From Streptomyces sp. CB02923 (GTDB lineage: Bacteria; Actinomycetota; Actinomycetes; Streptomycetales; Streptomycetaceae): a DNA stretch of 64,000 nt. The notes beneath the pieces are model-generated. The model saw only the letters and a program-made list of their open reading frames with translations. It was not told where the DNA came from and did not search any database. Location of the stretch: positions 62,001-126,000 of the forward strand of contig NZ_LWKZ01000028.1 in assembly GCF_001905005.1 (NCBI RefSeq). Reading direction: 5' to 3'. This document shows positions 23,066 to 31,371 of the stretch, piece by piece (within the stretch, counting starts at the first letter, position 1; every line of letters begins with the position of its first letter). The position numbers and the translations under genes were made by a program.

Positions 23066-24655
23066 TCACAGCGCGGCCGGCCCGTCCAGCAGGTCCTCCG
23101 CCACCCCCACGTCCTCCGTCAGCGGCCGGTCCGCCATCCGCGGGTCGAGCGCCCCGGCGGCCAGGGCGAAGGCGCGCGCCGCCGGTACGTCCGGCGCGGG
23201 CTCCAGCGAGCGCATCCGCAACGCCCGTACGGCCGCCACGAGTTCGCAGGCGAGCACCCGCCGGTACGCGACGCGGGCACGCAGTGTCTGGCGTGCGCCG
23301 AGCGACGCGAAGCTGGCCAGTTCCTCCACGCCGCGGGAGAGCACCGCGTGCCCGAGGGACGCGGGCTGCGAGGCGGCCCGCAGCTCGCCGAGGGCGGCCC
23401 CGGCCGCGTATTCGAGGATCATCACGCCGGAGCTGGCCGGCGCGTGGTCGCCGAGGAAGGGGCGCAGCCGGGTGAGGTCCGGCTCGGAGAGGGCGGCGAG
23501 GCGGGCCGTGGACAGCAGCGCGGTCTGGAGCACGGCGAGCCGGAAGCCGTCCAGGGCGAGGGCCGGGTGGGCGGCGTAGAAGTTGCCGTGGTGATAGGCC
23601 GCCTGGTCCGCCACGCTGATGAGCGGGTTCTCGGCCGCGGCGTTGACCTCGACGGCCAGGACCCGGTCGAGGGCGTCGGCGGCGTCCAGCGCCGGGCCGT
23701 GGATCTGCGGGATGCAGCGGAAGCCGTACGGGTCCTGGATGCGGCCCAGCGGCGGCGCGGGCCGGGCCGCGGCCCCGGTCAGCTCCCGCATCCGGGCCGC
23801 GACCGCGGCCGATCCGGGGTGCGGGCGGGCCAGCACGACCGGCTCGGCGAACGGCTCGCAGGAGCCGCCGACCGCGAGCAGGGAGAGCGCGGCGACCGGC
23901 AGCGCGGCGGCCAGCAGGCGCCGCAGGCCGTCCAGGGCGAGCGCGGCCTGTCCGAGGGTGAGCGCGTTGCTGCTGATGAGGGCGAGCGCGTCGTTGCCGT
24001 CCAGGGCGAGGGGCGCGGGCGCCGGGGCGCCGCCCGGTGTCACCCAGGGGTGCTCACCGGCGAGCGCCAGGCCGGTCTGCGCGAGCGCGGCCAGGTCTCC
24101 GGTGCCGACCGCCCCGTACTCGTTGACGACGGGGTACGCGCCGGTCTCCAGCGCCCGGACCAGCGCGGTGATCACCGCGGGACGCAGCCCCGCGCCGCCC
24201 GCCAGCAGCTGGTTGGCGCGCACGGCGAGCATGGCGCGCACCTCGCGGGCGGGCAGCGGGTCACCGATCGCCCCGGCGTGGCTGCGCAGCAGGCGCAGGC
24301 CGTGCCCGTCGTCGGCGGCGGTCACGTCCTCCGTGCGGTTGGCGCCGACGCCGGTGCTGCGGCCGTAGACACGGCCGGTGGCGGCGAGGCGGCGGGCGGT
24401 CTTCCAGGACTCCTCGGCGTGGGCGAGGTCTTCGGGGCCGAGGGCTGCGGGGCGGGCCGTACCGTCCGCGAGGGCGACGATCCCGGGTACGCCGAGCCCG
24501 CGTCCGTCGAGCACGACCGTGGCGGCGGGCCGGGCGGGCGGCGCGGGGGCGGGCGTACCGGCGGGCGACGTGTCGGCGGGCGTGCGGGCGGGCTTCGTGT
24601 CGGCGGCGGGCGTACCGGCAGGCTTCGTGCCCTGGTCCAGAGTCCGGGACGGCAT
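23066..24655 (-). CDS. Histidine ammonia-lyase-like enzyme with Gly-Thr-Gly in place of the MIO triad
   Basis: 529 aa, aromatic amino acid lyase fold. ATG 24655 has GGGAG 9 nt upstream. A Thr/Pro/Ala-rich tail (about residues 9-45) precedes the core. Conserved family features are present: the active-site loop VYGRSTGVGANRTED with Tyr97, NQLLAGGAGLRPA, IQDPYGFRCIPQIHG, and VEVNAAAENPLI with HHGNFYA. The segment that forms the MIO cofactor in HAL/PAL (Ala-Ser-Gly before DLA) here reads AVGTGDLAAL, Gly184-Thr185-Gly186, so the essential serine is missing. It is therefore not a normal HutH. The MIO-independent lyase ergothionase, as I recall, is a relative that eliminates trimethylamine without MIO; a related reaction is possible but unproven. 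Confidence 0.82.
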   Translation of the reverse strand: MPSRTLDQGTKPAGTPAADTKPARTPADTSPAGTPAPAPPARPAATVVLDGRGLGVPGIVALADGTARPAALGPEDLAHAEESWKTARRLAATGRVYGRSTGVGANRTEDVTAADDGHGLRLLRSHAGAIGDPLPAREVRAMLAVRANQLLAGGAGLRPAVITALVRALETGAYPVVNEYGAVGTGDLAALAQTGLALAGEHPWVTPGGAPAPAPLALDGNDALALISSNALTLGQAALALDGLRRLLAAALPVAALSLLAVGGSCEPFAEPVVLARPHPGSAAVAARMRELTGAAARPAPPLGRIQDPYGFRCIPQIHGPALDAADALDRVLAVEVNAAAENPLISVADQAAYHHGNFYAAHPALALDGFRLAVLQTALLSTARLAALSEPDLTRLRPFLGDHAPASSGVMILEYAAGAALGELRAASQPASLGHAVLSRGVEELASFASLGARQTLRARVAYRRVLACELVAAVRALRMRSLEPAPDVPAARAFALAAGALDPRMADRPLTEDVGVAEDLLDGPAAL

Positions 24656-24703
24656 GGTGCGCGGCTCCCTTCCCAGACAGCCTCTATTCACCCACTGATG
24701 ACT

Positions 24704-24721
24704 CTGCATGACGATATACAG
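24704..24721. promoter_or_regulatory. Palindromic operator upstream of the lyase gene, shared with the permease promoter
   Basis: CTGCATGACGATATACAG has dyad arms CTG-N-AT / AT-N-CAG. It matches 14 of 18 positions of the element at 27737-27754. It lies 49 bp upstream of the lyase start. Probable site for the neighbouring RpiR regulator (inference). Confidence 0.6.
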
Positions 24722-24782
24722 TCGAGCAAGAGGCAGGCCCGCGACGGTCCGGCCGGGGCAGGACACGCCCCGCCCCGCGGCC

Positions 24783-25799
24783 TCACGCCCGTACCGCCGA
24801 CCCCCGCTCGCTCAGCCGCGGCGCGCACAGCATCCGCTTGCGCCGTACGCGCCGCCCCTCGATCGCCGCGACGGCCAGCCGCGCCGCCTCCCTGGCGATG
24901 CCGGCGAGGCCCCAGTCCAGCGTCGTCAGGGGCGGGGTGAGCACCTGGGAGACGGGATGGTCGTCGAAGCCGACGACCGAGACGTCCCGGCCGACCGTCA
25001 GCGACGCCTCGGCCGCCGCCGCGTAGACCCCGTACGCGATCGAGTCGGAGAAGCAGAACACCGCCGTCGAGCGGGTCCGGCCCGCCTCGCCGTCGCACAG
25101 CACGCTGCGGGCGACCGCCGTCGCCTCGCCCAGTTCCTGGGCGCACGGCAGCACTTCGGCGGCGATGCCGAGGCGGCCCGCCGCTTCCCGTACGTACACG
25201 TCGGCGGGCCGGTCCGGGGTGGAGGGCCCGGTCGGGGTCAGGACCGTGACGCGGCGGTGGCCCAGGCCGGTCAGGTACTCCAGTACGGCGTCGATCCCGG
25301 CGCGGTTGTCGAACAGCACCTCGCCCGCCGTACGGGCGCGGCGCAGCGAGTCGCCGATGGACACCACCGGCACCGCCTCGGCGATCTGCGCCCAGCCCGC
25401 CGCCGAGGGGTCGACCGGCGAGACCAGCAGGCCGTCCACGCGCTGGTCGCGCAGCTGCTTGGCCAGGGCGAGTTCGCGTTGCGGGTCGCCGCCCGCGTCG
25501 AGGATGAGGGCGTAGCGGTCGCCCGCGAGCAGTTCCCGCCCTATCGCCGCCATCAGCTGCTGCTGCCACAGGTCCTGGAGGTCCCCGGCCAGCACACCGA
25601 CCATGCTCGTACGGCCGCTGGCCAGGGCGCGGGCGATCGGGTCCGCCTCGTAGCCGAGTTCGGCGGCGGCCTTGCGCACCCGTTCCTCGGTCTCCTTGGA
25701 GACGTGCGTGCCGCGCAGCGCGTAGGAGACGGCGGCGGTGGAGAGCCCGGTGGCCTCGGCCACCTCGCGGAGGGTGGTGCGCTTACGGGGCCTGGCCAT
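24783..25799 (-). CDS. LacI-family transcriptional regulator
   Basis: 338 aa. The N-terminal HTH reads TTLREVAEATGLSTAAVSYALRG (residues 7-29), followed by the hinge and a periplasmic-binding-protein-like sensor domain (MVGVLAGDLQDLWQQQLM to the C-terminus). The AVSYALRG hinge-proximal segment keeps the usual VSxxLxG pattern. It is divergent from the amidohydrolase gene; the 181-bp gap carries three LacI-type boxes in tandem, so it very probably represses that promoter and perhaps its own. The effector is unknown. Confidence 0.9.
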   Translation of the reverse strand: MARPRKRTTLREVAEATGLSTAAVSYALRGTHVSKETEERVRKAAAELGYEADPIARALASGRTSMVGVLAGDLQDLWQQQLMAAIGRELLAGDRYALILDAGGDPQRELALAKQLRDQRVDGLLVSPVDPSAAGWAQIAEAVPVVSIGDSLRRARTAGEVLFDNRAGIDAVLEYLTGLGHRRVTVLTPTGPSTPDRPADVYVREAAGRLGIAAEVLPCAQELGEATAVARSVLCDGEAGRTRSTAVFCFSDSIAYGVYAAAAEASLTVGRDVSVVGFDDHPVSQVLTPPLTTLDWGLAGIAREAARLAVAAIEGRRVRRKRMLCAPRLSERGSAVRA

Positions 25800-25889
25800 G
25801 GCGGAAGCCTACCCAAGGGCCCCCGCCGCGCCCCGCGTGCACGAGGCCGCGTCCGCTGTCGCGCACGCATGCCCGCCCCCGCGGTTCCC

Positions 25890-25944
25890 TTGACAGCCAC
25901 CGGAGTTAATCGCTTCACTTAATCGCATAACTGAAGCGGTTAAC
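25890..25944 (+). promoter_or_regulatory. Promoter with three tandem LacI-type operators at 13-bp steps
   Basis: TTGACA (25890-25895) with an 18-bp spacer to TTCACT (25914-25919) is a plausible promoter toward the amidohydrolase. Three consecutive 13-mers start at 25906, 25919 and 25932: TTAATCGCTTCAC, TTAATCGCATAAC and TGAAGCGGTTAAC. The first and third fit NNAANCGNTTNN exactly and the middle one at all but one position. The outer pair also forms a 13-bp inverted repeat. They overlap the -10 region, as a repressor array would. Confidence 0.7.
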
Positions 25945-25980
25945 CTCTTCGATCCGCGCTCGATCCACGGGAGGAATCCC

Positions 25981-26871
25981 GTGCCCACCGACGTCCATCA
26001 GCACTTCTGGCCACCGCTGTTCGCCGATCTGCTGCGCGCCCGCGGCGCACCGCCCCGCCTGGACGGCTGGACGCTGCACCTGCCCGGCGAGCCTGCGTAC
26101 GCCGTCGGTCCCGCCGACCACGACCTCACCGCCCGCACCGGACTGGCCCGCGCCGACGGGCTCGACCGGGCCCTGATCTCCCTCTCCAGCCCCCTCGGCA
26201 TCGAGTACCTGCCGCCCGCCGAGGCCGCCCCGCTCCTCGACGCCTTCCACGACGGCGCCCTCGCCCTGCCCGCCCCCTTCGGCGTCTGGGCCTCCCCCTG
26301 TCTCACCGGCCCCGGCCCGCGGCTCGTCGAAGACCTGCTGCGCCGCGGCTGCGCCGGTCTCCAACTCCCCGCCACCGCCCTGCTCGACGCCGCGGGCTGG
26401 GCCCGCTGCGCCCCGCTCGCCGACGTCGCCGCGCGCCACGGGAAACCCCTGTTCGTCCACCCCGGAGCCGCGGCGCCGGCCCCGTCCGGCGGCCCCGCGT
26501 GGTGGCCCGCCCTGGTCCCGTACCTCCAGCAGCTGCACGCCTCCTGGTTCGCGTTCCGCGCCTTCGGCCGCCCCCGCCACCCGGGCCTGCGCGTCTGCTT
26601 CGCCGCGCTCGCGGGCCTCGCCCCGCTGCACGGCGAACGGCTGGCCGCGCGCGGCGGCCGGGACCGCGGGCGCGTCGACCCCGCCGTCTACTACGAGACC
26701 TCCTCCTACGGCACCCGCGCCGTGGACGCGGTCGTCCGCGCCGTCGGCATCGACGCCGTCGTCAGCGGCAGCGACCGCCCGTACGCCGCCCCGGACCTGC
26801 CCGACCTGGGCGCAGCGGCCGTACACGCCCTGCGCACCGCCAACCCCGCCCGCCTCCTCGGCCCGGCGTAA
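25981..26871 (+). CDS. Amidohydrolase-2 family metal-dependent hydrolase
   Basis: 296 aa. GTG start with GGAGG 6 nt upstream. It is a TIM-barrel protein of the Amidohydro_2 group (ACMSD/resorcylate decarboxylase relatives): the N-terminal metal motif TDVHQHFWPP (residues 3-12), PLFVHPGAAAP in the middle and a C-terminal VVSGSDRPYA with the conserved aspartate. These enzymes hydrolyse or decarboxylate small carboxylated rings. It is followed 11 bp later by a thiol dioxygenase-type gene and controlled from the LacI-box promoter. The substrate is unknown. Confidence 0.8.
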   Translation: MPTDVHQHFWPPLFADLLRARGAPPRLDGWTLHLPGEPAYAVGPADHDLTARTGLARADGLDRALISLSSPLGIEYLPPAEAAPLLDAFHDGALALPAPFGVWASPCLTGPGPRLVEDLLRRGCAGLQLPATALLDAAGWARCAPLADVAARHGKPLFVHPGAAAPAPSGGPAWWPALVPYLQQLHASWFAFRAFGRPRHPGLRVCFAALAGLAPLHGERLAARGGRDRGRVDPAVYYETSSYGTRAVDAVVRAVGIDAVVSGSDRPYAAPDLPDLGAAAVHALRTANPARLLGPA

Positions 26872-26882
26872 GGAGCCCGCAC

Positions 26883-27542
26883 ATGACCCCGGAAGCATCC
26901 GCACCACCGGCAGCACCGGCATCGCCCGCACCATCGGCGGCACCGGCATCGTCCACACCATCGAAACCACCGGCATGGTCCGCACCACCGGAATTACCGG
27001 CCCCCGCGGCCCCTACGGCACCCGCACCGCCCGGCGTCCCCGAACCCTTCGCCGGCCTCCCCGCCCGCAACCTCGGCAAGCGCGAACTGCGCGCGCTCGT
27101 CGACCGGCTGGCCCGCACACCCGGCCTCTGGCGCGGCGAGGTCGCCTTCTCCGACGCCGAGCGGCACTACGCCTCCCTCCACCGCGACACCTATGTCGAC
27201 ATCTGGCTGCTGTGCTGGACCCGGCAGAACGACACCGGCTGGCACGACCACGACCTCTCGTCCGGTGCGGTACGCGTCGTCCAGGGCGTGCTGACCGAGG
27301 CCAACCCGCGCATCGGCGGCGCGCACCTGGCCACCGACGTCCACTCCGGCGCCTCCTTCTGCTTCGGCCCGGACCACATCCACCGCCTCACCGGCGCCAC
27401 CGACGACGCGGTCTCCCTGCACGCCTACTCGCCGCCGCTGTGGCGGCTGGGGCAGTACGCCATCACCGAGGACGGCCTGATGCGCCGGCTGTCCGTCTCG
27501 TACGCGGACGAGCTGCGCCCCCTGGAGCCCGCCGCCACCTGA
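26883..27542 (+). CDS. Cysteine dioxygenase-type (thiol dioxygenase) cupin
   Basis: 219 aa. A Pro/Ala/Ser-rich N-terminal tail of about 55 residues precedes a cupin domain. Iron ligands are visible in TGWHDHDLSSGAVRV (two His) and PDHIHRLTG (third His), and the SLHAYSPPL segment supplies the Ser-His-Tyr triad of the CDO/3-mercaptopropionate dioxygenase family. The cysteine that crosslinks to tyrosine in mammalian CDO is Gly here, as in other bacterial members. It would oxidise a thiol to a sulfinate. Its place directly after the amidohydrolase suggests both act on one sulfur-containing compound, which is inference. Confidence 0.82.
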   Translation: MTPEASAPPAAPASPAPSAAPASSTPSKPPAWSAPPELPAPAAPTAPAPPGVPEPFAGLPARNLGKRELRALVDRLARTPGLWRGEVAFSDAERHYASLHRDTYVDIWLLCWTRQNDTGWHDHDLSSGAVRVVQGVLTEANPRIGGAHLATDVHSGASFCFGPDHIHRLTGATDDAVSLHAYSPPLWRLGQYAITEDGLMRRLSVSYADELRPLEPAAT

Positions 27543-27596
27543 GCGGGGCCCGGCACGGCCGCGTCCGGGGGCGCCCCGGGACCACGTCCGGGGGCA

Positions 27597-27640
27597 CCTG
27601 CGGGGCCGCCTCCGGGGCCGCCTCCGGGGCCGCGTCCCGG
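27597..27640. repeat. Short GC-rich tandem repeat after the thiol dioxygenase gene
   Basis: Three to four copies of a 12-bp unit close to CGGGGCCGCCTC lie downstream of the dioxygenase stop. Low-complexity GC-rich spacer, no coding sense. Confidence 0.5.
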
Positions 27641-27708
27641 GCCGGGCCGTGAGCCTCGCCCGCGGCCGTGTCCGGAAGCCCTCGTTCCACCTTTTCCGGT
27701 CCGGGGTA

Positions 27709-27754
27709 TTGATTTTTCCATTCACTCGCATCGATCCTGCATGAATTCATACAG
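27709..27754 (+). promoter_or_regulatory. Permease promoter with 18-bp palindromic operator
   Basis: TTGATT (27709-27714) with an 18-bp spacer to GATCCT (27733-27738) leads into the near-perfect palindrome CTGCATGAATTCATACAG (27737-27754; 8 of 9 base pairs). The same motif, 14 of 18 identical, precedes the lyase gene, implying common control of lyase and permease despite the LacI unit between them. Confidence 0.6.
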
Positions 27755-27779
27755 CCGAGGTGCGGAAGAGGGCCAGCCG

Positions 27780-29222
27780 ATGGCGGCAGTGGTGGAACAG
27801 CGCTCGATCGACGTCGTCCCGGACGACGAACGCCACGGCAGGCCCGTCAGCCAGTTCACCCTCTGGCTCGGCGCGAACCTGCAGATCACCGCCGTCGTCA
27901 CCGGTGCCCTGGCCGTCGTCTTCGGCGCCAACGCCTTCTGGTCCCTGATCGGCCTGCTGCTCGGCAACCTCCTCGGCGGCGCGGTCATGGCCCTGCACTC
28001 CGCCCAGGGACCGCGCCTCGGCCTGCCGCAGATGATCTCCTCGCGGGCCCAGTTCGGGGTCCGCGGCGCGGCGGTGCCGCTGGCGCTGGTCATCGTCATG
28101 TACATCGGCTTCTTCGCCAGCGGCACGGTGCTGGCCGGGCAGGCGGTCGGCCAGCTGACGCACCTGGGCGACGCGACGGGCATCGTCGTCTTCGCCGCGA
28201 TCACCGCCGTCGCCGCCGCCGTCGGCTACCGGCTCATCCACGTCCTGGGCCGGGTCGCGAGCATCGTGTGCGCGCTGACCTTCCTCTACCTCGGCGCCCG
28301 CCTGCTGGAGCGCGTCGACCTGGCCGTACTGCTGCACGACCGGTCCTTCTCCTTCCCCCTCTTCCTCCTCGCCGTCTCCCTGTCCGCCTCCTGGCAGCTG
28401 GCGTTCGGCCCGTATGTCGCCGACTACTCCCGCTACCTCCCCCGGCACACCTCCACCCGCGCCACCTTCTGGTGGACCCTGTCCGGCTCGGTCCTCGGCT
28501 CGCAGTGGTCGATGACCTTCGGCGCGCTCGCCGCCGCCGCGGCCCCCGCCGCGTTCGTCGGCCACGAGGTCTCCTACGTCGTCTCCCTGGGCGGCACCGG
28601 CCTGATCGCCTCGGCGCTGTACTTCGTCATCGCCCTCGGCAAGCTGACCATCAACGTCCTGAACACCTACGGCGGCTTCATGTCGCTGGTCACCGGCGTC
28701 AGCGGCTTCCGCACCCGGAACACCCTCACACCCCGCGGCCGGGCCGCCTACATCACCGGCATCATGCTCGCGGGCACCGCCGTCGCCCTGCTCGGCAAGG
28801 ACTCCTTCCTCACCTCGTTCAAGGACTTCCTGCTGTTCCTGCTGACCTTCTTCACCCCGTGGTCGGCGATCAACCTCGTCGACTACTACCTGATCTCCAA
28901 GGAGCGGTACGACATCCCGGCGCTCAGCGACCCGGCGGGCCGCTACGGCGCCTGGAACGGCAGGGCGCTGGCGGTGTACGCGGCCGGGGTGCTGGCCCAG
29001 TTCCCCTTCCTGGCCACCCACTTCTACACCGGCCCGCTGGTGTCCCCGCTCGGCGGCGCCGACATCTCCTGGCTCGTCGGCCTGGCCGTACCCGCCGCCC
29101 TGTACTGGACCGTCACCCGCCGCGACACCGGCCGCATCCCGCCCGCCGCCGTACCGGGCACGGGTTCCTCCCCCGCGAATACGGGGGACAGCCCTACCGC
29201 GCGGGCCGCTTCCCGCCCGTAA
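27780..29222 (+). CDS. NCS1-family permease (purine-cytosine permease type)
   Basis: 480 aa with about 12 transmembrane helices. ATG 27780 follows GAGGG; an in-frame ATG at 27741 falls inside the operator palindrome and has no ribosome binding site. Family features include FTLWLGANLQITAVVTGALA (TM1 region), SRAQFGVRGAAVP, and FGPYVADYSRYLPRHTS near the middle, the classical NCS1 segment. NCS1 carriers take up nucleobases, hydantoins, allantoin or related heterocycles with H+ or Na+. The shared operator with the lyase suggests it imports the lyase substrate or a related imidazole compound (inference). Confidence 0.86.
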   Translation: MAAVVEQRSIDVVPDDERHGRPVSQFTLWLGANLQITAVVTGALAVVFGANAFWSLIGLLLGNLLGGAVMALHSAQGPRLGLPQMISSRAQFGVRGAAVPLALVIVMYIGFFASGTVLAGQAVGQLTHLGDATGIVVFAAITAVAAAVGYRLIHVLGRVASIVCALTFLYLGARLLERVDLAVLLHDRSFSFPLFLLAVSLSASWQLAFGPYVADYSRYLPRHTSTRATFWWTLSGSVLGSQWSMTFGALAAAAAPAAFVGHEVSYVVSLGGTGLIASALYFVIALGKLTINVLNTYGGFMSLVTGVSGFRTRNTLTPRGRAAYITGIMLAGTAVALLGKDSFLTSFKDFLLFLLTFFTPWSAINLVDYYLISKERYDIPALSDPAGRYGAWNGRALAVYAAGVLAQFPFLATHFYTGPLVSPLGGADISWLVGLAVPAALYWTVTRRDTGRIPPAAVPGTGSSPANTGDSPTARAASRP

Positions 29223-29232
29223 TCTCGGCAGT

Positions 29233-29649
29233 ATGGCTGCCTTTGACCCTGAGCTGAAGAAAGAACTCGACGCGACCCTGCAGACCCGCAAGGAACTGGG
29301 GCCGGAGTACGAGTCGGAGCTGGTCGAGTCCTTCCTGGAGAAGCTCGACAAAACCGTCGACCAGCGGGTGCGCCGGCAGTTCGCCGAGCAGCAGATGCAG
29401 GTCGCGCGCGGCGCGCAGCCGCCCCGCCGGCGGCCCGCCCCCGGAGGCGGCTTCGGCGAGCGCTACGGCTTCGCCAGCGTCTCCCTGGTCCTGGCGATAC
29501 CGCTGTCCGCGATCGGCGCGGTCAACGCCGGCCTGGTCGGACTGCTCGTCAGCTGGGCCGGGATCGTCGGCGTCAACGTGGTGCACGCGTCCGGCTTCTT
29601 CCGGCGTACGCACGGGGAGCGCACGCCGGAGGGGGACGGGTGGGACTGA
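29233..29649 (+). CDS. Small membrane protein of unknown function
   Basis: 138 aa. It has an amphipathic, charged N-terminus (PELKKELDATLQTRKELG, then QRVRRQFAEQQMQ), a Pro/Arg linker and two transmembrane helices near residues 80-115. The layout resembles an actinobacterial cytoplasmic-helix plus membrane-anchor family. It lies 10 bp after the permease but has its own likely housekeeping role, since it and the next genes are conserved in Streptomyces chromosomes as I recall. Confidence 0.72.
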   Translation: MAAFDPELKKELDATLQTRKELGPEYESELVESFLEKLDKTVDQRVRRQFAEQQMQVARGAQPPRRRPAPGGGFGERYGFASVSLVLAIPLSAIGAVNAGLVGLLVSWAGIVGVNVVHASGFFRRTHGERTPEGDGWD

Positions 29650-29979
29650 GCGGACCGGCGCGCGGGCGCGGGGAGGCCCGGTGCGCGGGGACCGCCGCAC
29701 CCCGGCCGGGGCCGGGGGCGGGACGACGGCGGTCCCCGCGGGGGACGCGGACCGGCTCGTGGCCGGCCGTCGCGTCCGGGCGATCTGCGGAAGGTCCGGG
29801 AGCCGCTCCGGAGGTCCGTATCGCCACCGTCACCACTGTGCCGGACCAGTGTTAAGCCCGTGCTGCGGGCACGTGACGCATACGTACACCTTGCGGCGAC
29901 CGCCCGTTTCCTGACGGACACTTGACGCCGGCTGTCCTCGGCGCAGCGAACCGTACGGCACGGGCCTCCCTGGTGCCCC
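29650..29979. other. Intergenic region between convergent genes
   Basis: 330 bp, very GC-rich for the first 150 bp, with many short inverted repeats such as GCCCG-TGCTG-CGGGC near 29858. It probably only terminates the two converging transcripts. No gene recognised. Confidence 0.4.
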
Positions 29980-31371
29980 CTACGCCTGCTTGGCCTCGCG
30001 GGCCAGGAAGGCGAGCAGGTCCTGTCGGCTCACCACGCCCTTCGGCTTGCCCTCGACGAGCACGATCGCCGCGTCCGCCTTCTCCAGGACGGCCATCAGG
30101 TCACCGACCGGCTCGCCCGAGCCGACCTGCGGCAGCGGCGGGCACATGTGCTTCTCCAGCGGGTCCGCCAGCGACGCGCGCTGGGCGAACAGCGCGTCGA
30201 GCAGCTCACGCTCCACGACCGAGCCGACGACCTCCGCCGCCATCACGTCCGGGTGCCCGGCGCCCGGCTTGACGATCGGCATCTGCGAGACGCCGTACTC
30301 GCGCAGCACCTCGATGGCCTCGCCGACCGTCTCCTCCGGGTGCATGTGGACCAGCGAGGGCAGCGCGCCCTCCTTGTGCCGCAGCACGTCGCCGACCCGC
30401 GCCGCCGGACCGGCGTCCTCCAGGAAGCCGTAGTCCGCCATCCACTCGTCGTTGAAGATCTTGCTGAGGTACCCGCGCCCGCTGTCCGGCAGCAGGACGA
30501 CGACCACGTCGTCCGGGCCGAGCCGCTCGGCGACCTCCAGGCCCGCCACGACCGCCATGCCGCAGGAGCCGCCGACGAGCAGGCCCTCCTCCTTGGCCAG
30601 GCGCCGGGTCATCTGGAAGGCGTCCTTGTCCGAGACCGGCACGATCTCGTCCGCGACCGTACGGTCGTAGGCGCTCGGCCAGAAGTCCTCACCGACGCCC
30701 TCGATCAGGTACGGCCGGCCCGAGCCGCCGCTGTAGACCGAGCCCTCCGGGTCGGCGCCGATGACCTTGACCCGGCCCTCGCCGGCCTCCTTCAGGTACC
30801 GGCCGGTGCCGCTGATGGTGCCGCCGGTGCCGACGCCCGCGACGAAATGAGTGATCTTTCCCTCGGTCTGTTCCCACAGCTCGGGACCGGTCGTCTCGTA
30901 GTGCGAACGCGGGTTGTTCGGGTTGCTGTACTGGTCCGGCTTCCAGGCGCCCGGCGTCTCACGGACCAGCCGGTCCGAGACGTTGTAGTACGAGTCCGGG
31001 TGCTCGGGGTCCACCGCGGTCGGGCAGACCACGACCTCGGCGCCGTACGCCCGCAGTACGTTGATCTTGTCGGTCGACACCTTGTCCGGGCAGACGAAGA
31101 TGCACTTGTAGCCCTTCTGCTGGGCCACGATCGCCAGGCCCACCCCGGTGTTTCCCGAGGTCGGCTCGACGATGGTGCCGCCCGGCTTCAGCTCGCCGGA
31201 CTTCTCGGCGGCCTCGATCATCCGTACGGCGATCCGGTCCTTCACGGACCCGCCCGGGTTGAAGTACTCGACCTTCACCAGAACGGTCGCCTGGATCCCC
31301 CTGGTGACGTTCCTGAGCTTCACCAGCGGGGTGTTGCCGACGAGCTCGATCATGGATTCGTAAAACTGCAC
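29980..31371 (-). CDS. cbs: Cystathionine beta-synthase
   Basis: 463 aa from a GTG start. The PLP fold type II domain spans about residues 1-320: lysine in FNPGGSVKDRIA (about residue 44), EPTSGNTGVGLA and the phosphate-binding GVGTGGTISGTGRYL. Two CBS domains follow (about 335-460), as in the mammalian-type enzyme. It condenses serine and homocysteine to cystathionine in reverse transsulfuration. Length and domain order are normal. It runs divergently from the SGNH hydrolase gene. Confidence 0.93.
   Translation of the reverse strand: MQFYESMIELVGNTPLVKLRNVTRGIQATVLVKVEYFNPGGSVKDRIAVRMIEAAEKSGELKPGGTIVEPTSGNTGVGLAIVAQQKGYKCIFVCPDKVSTDKINVLRAYGAEVVVCPTAVDPEHPDSYYNVSDRLVRETPGAWKPDQYSNPNNPRSHYETTGPELWEQTEGKITHFVAGVGTGGTISGTGRYLKEAGEGRVKVIGADPEGSVYSGGSGRPYLIEGVGEDFWPSAYDRTVADEIVPVSDKDAFQMTRRLAKEEGLLVGGSCGMAVVAGLEVAERLGPDDVVVVLLPDSGRGYLSKIFNDEWMADYGFLEDAGPAARVGDVLRHKEGALPSLVHMHPEETVGEAIEVLREYGVSQMPIVKPGAGHPDVMAAEVVGSVVERELLDALFAQRASLADPLEKHMCPPLPQVGSGEPVGDLMAVLEKADAAIVLVEGKPKGVVSRQDLLAFLAREAKQA

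Noticed and set aside
27741..27779. Start of the NCS1 permease at ATG 27741
   Set aside because: That ATG is part of the operator palindrome and has no Shine-Dalgarno; ATG 27780 has GAGGG upstream.
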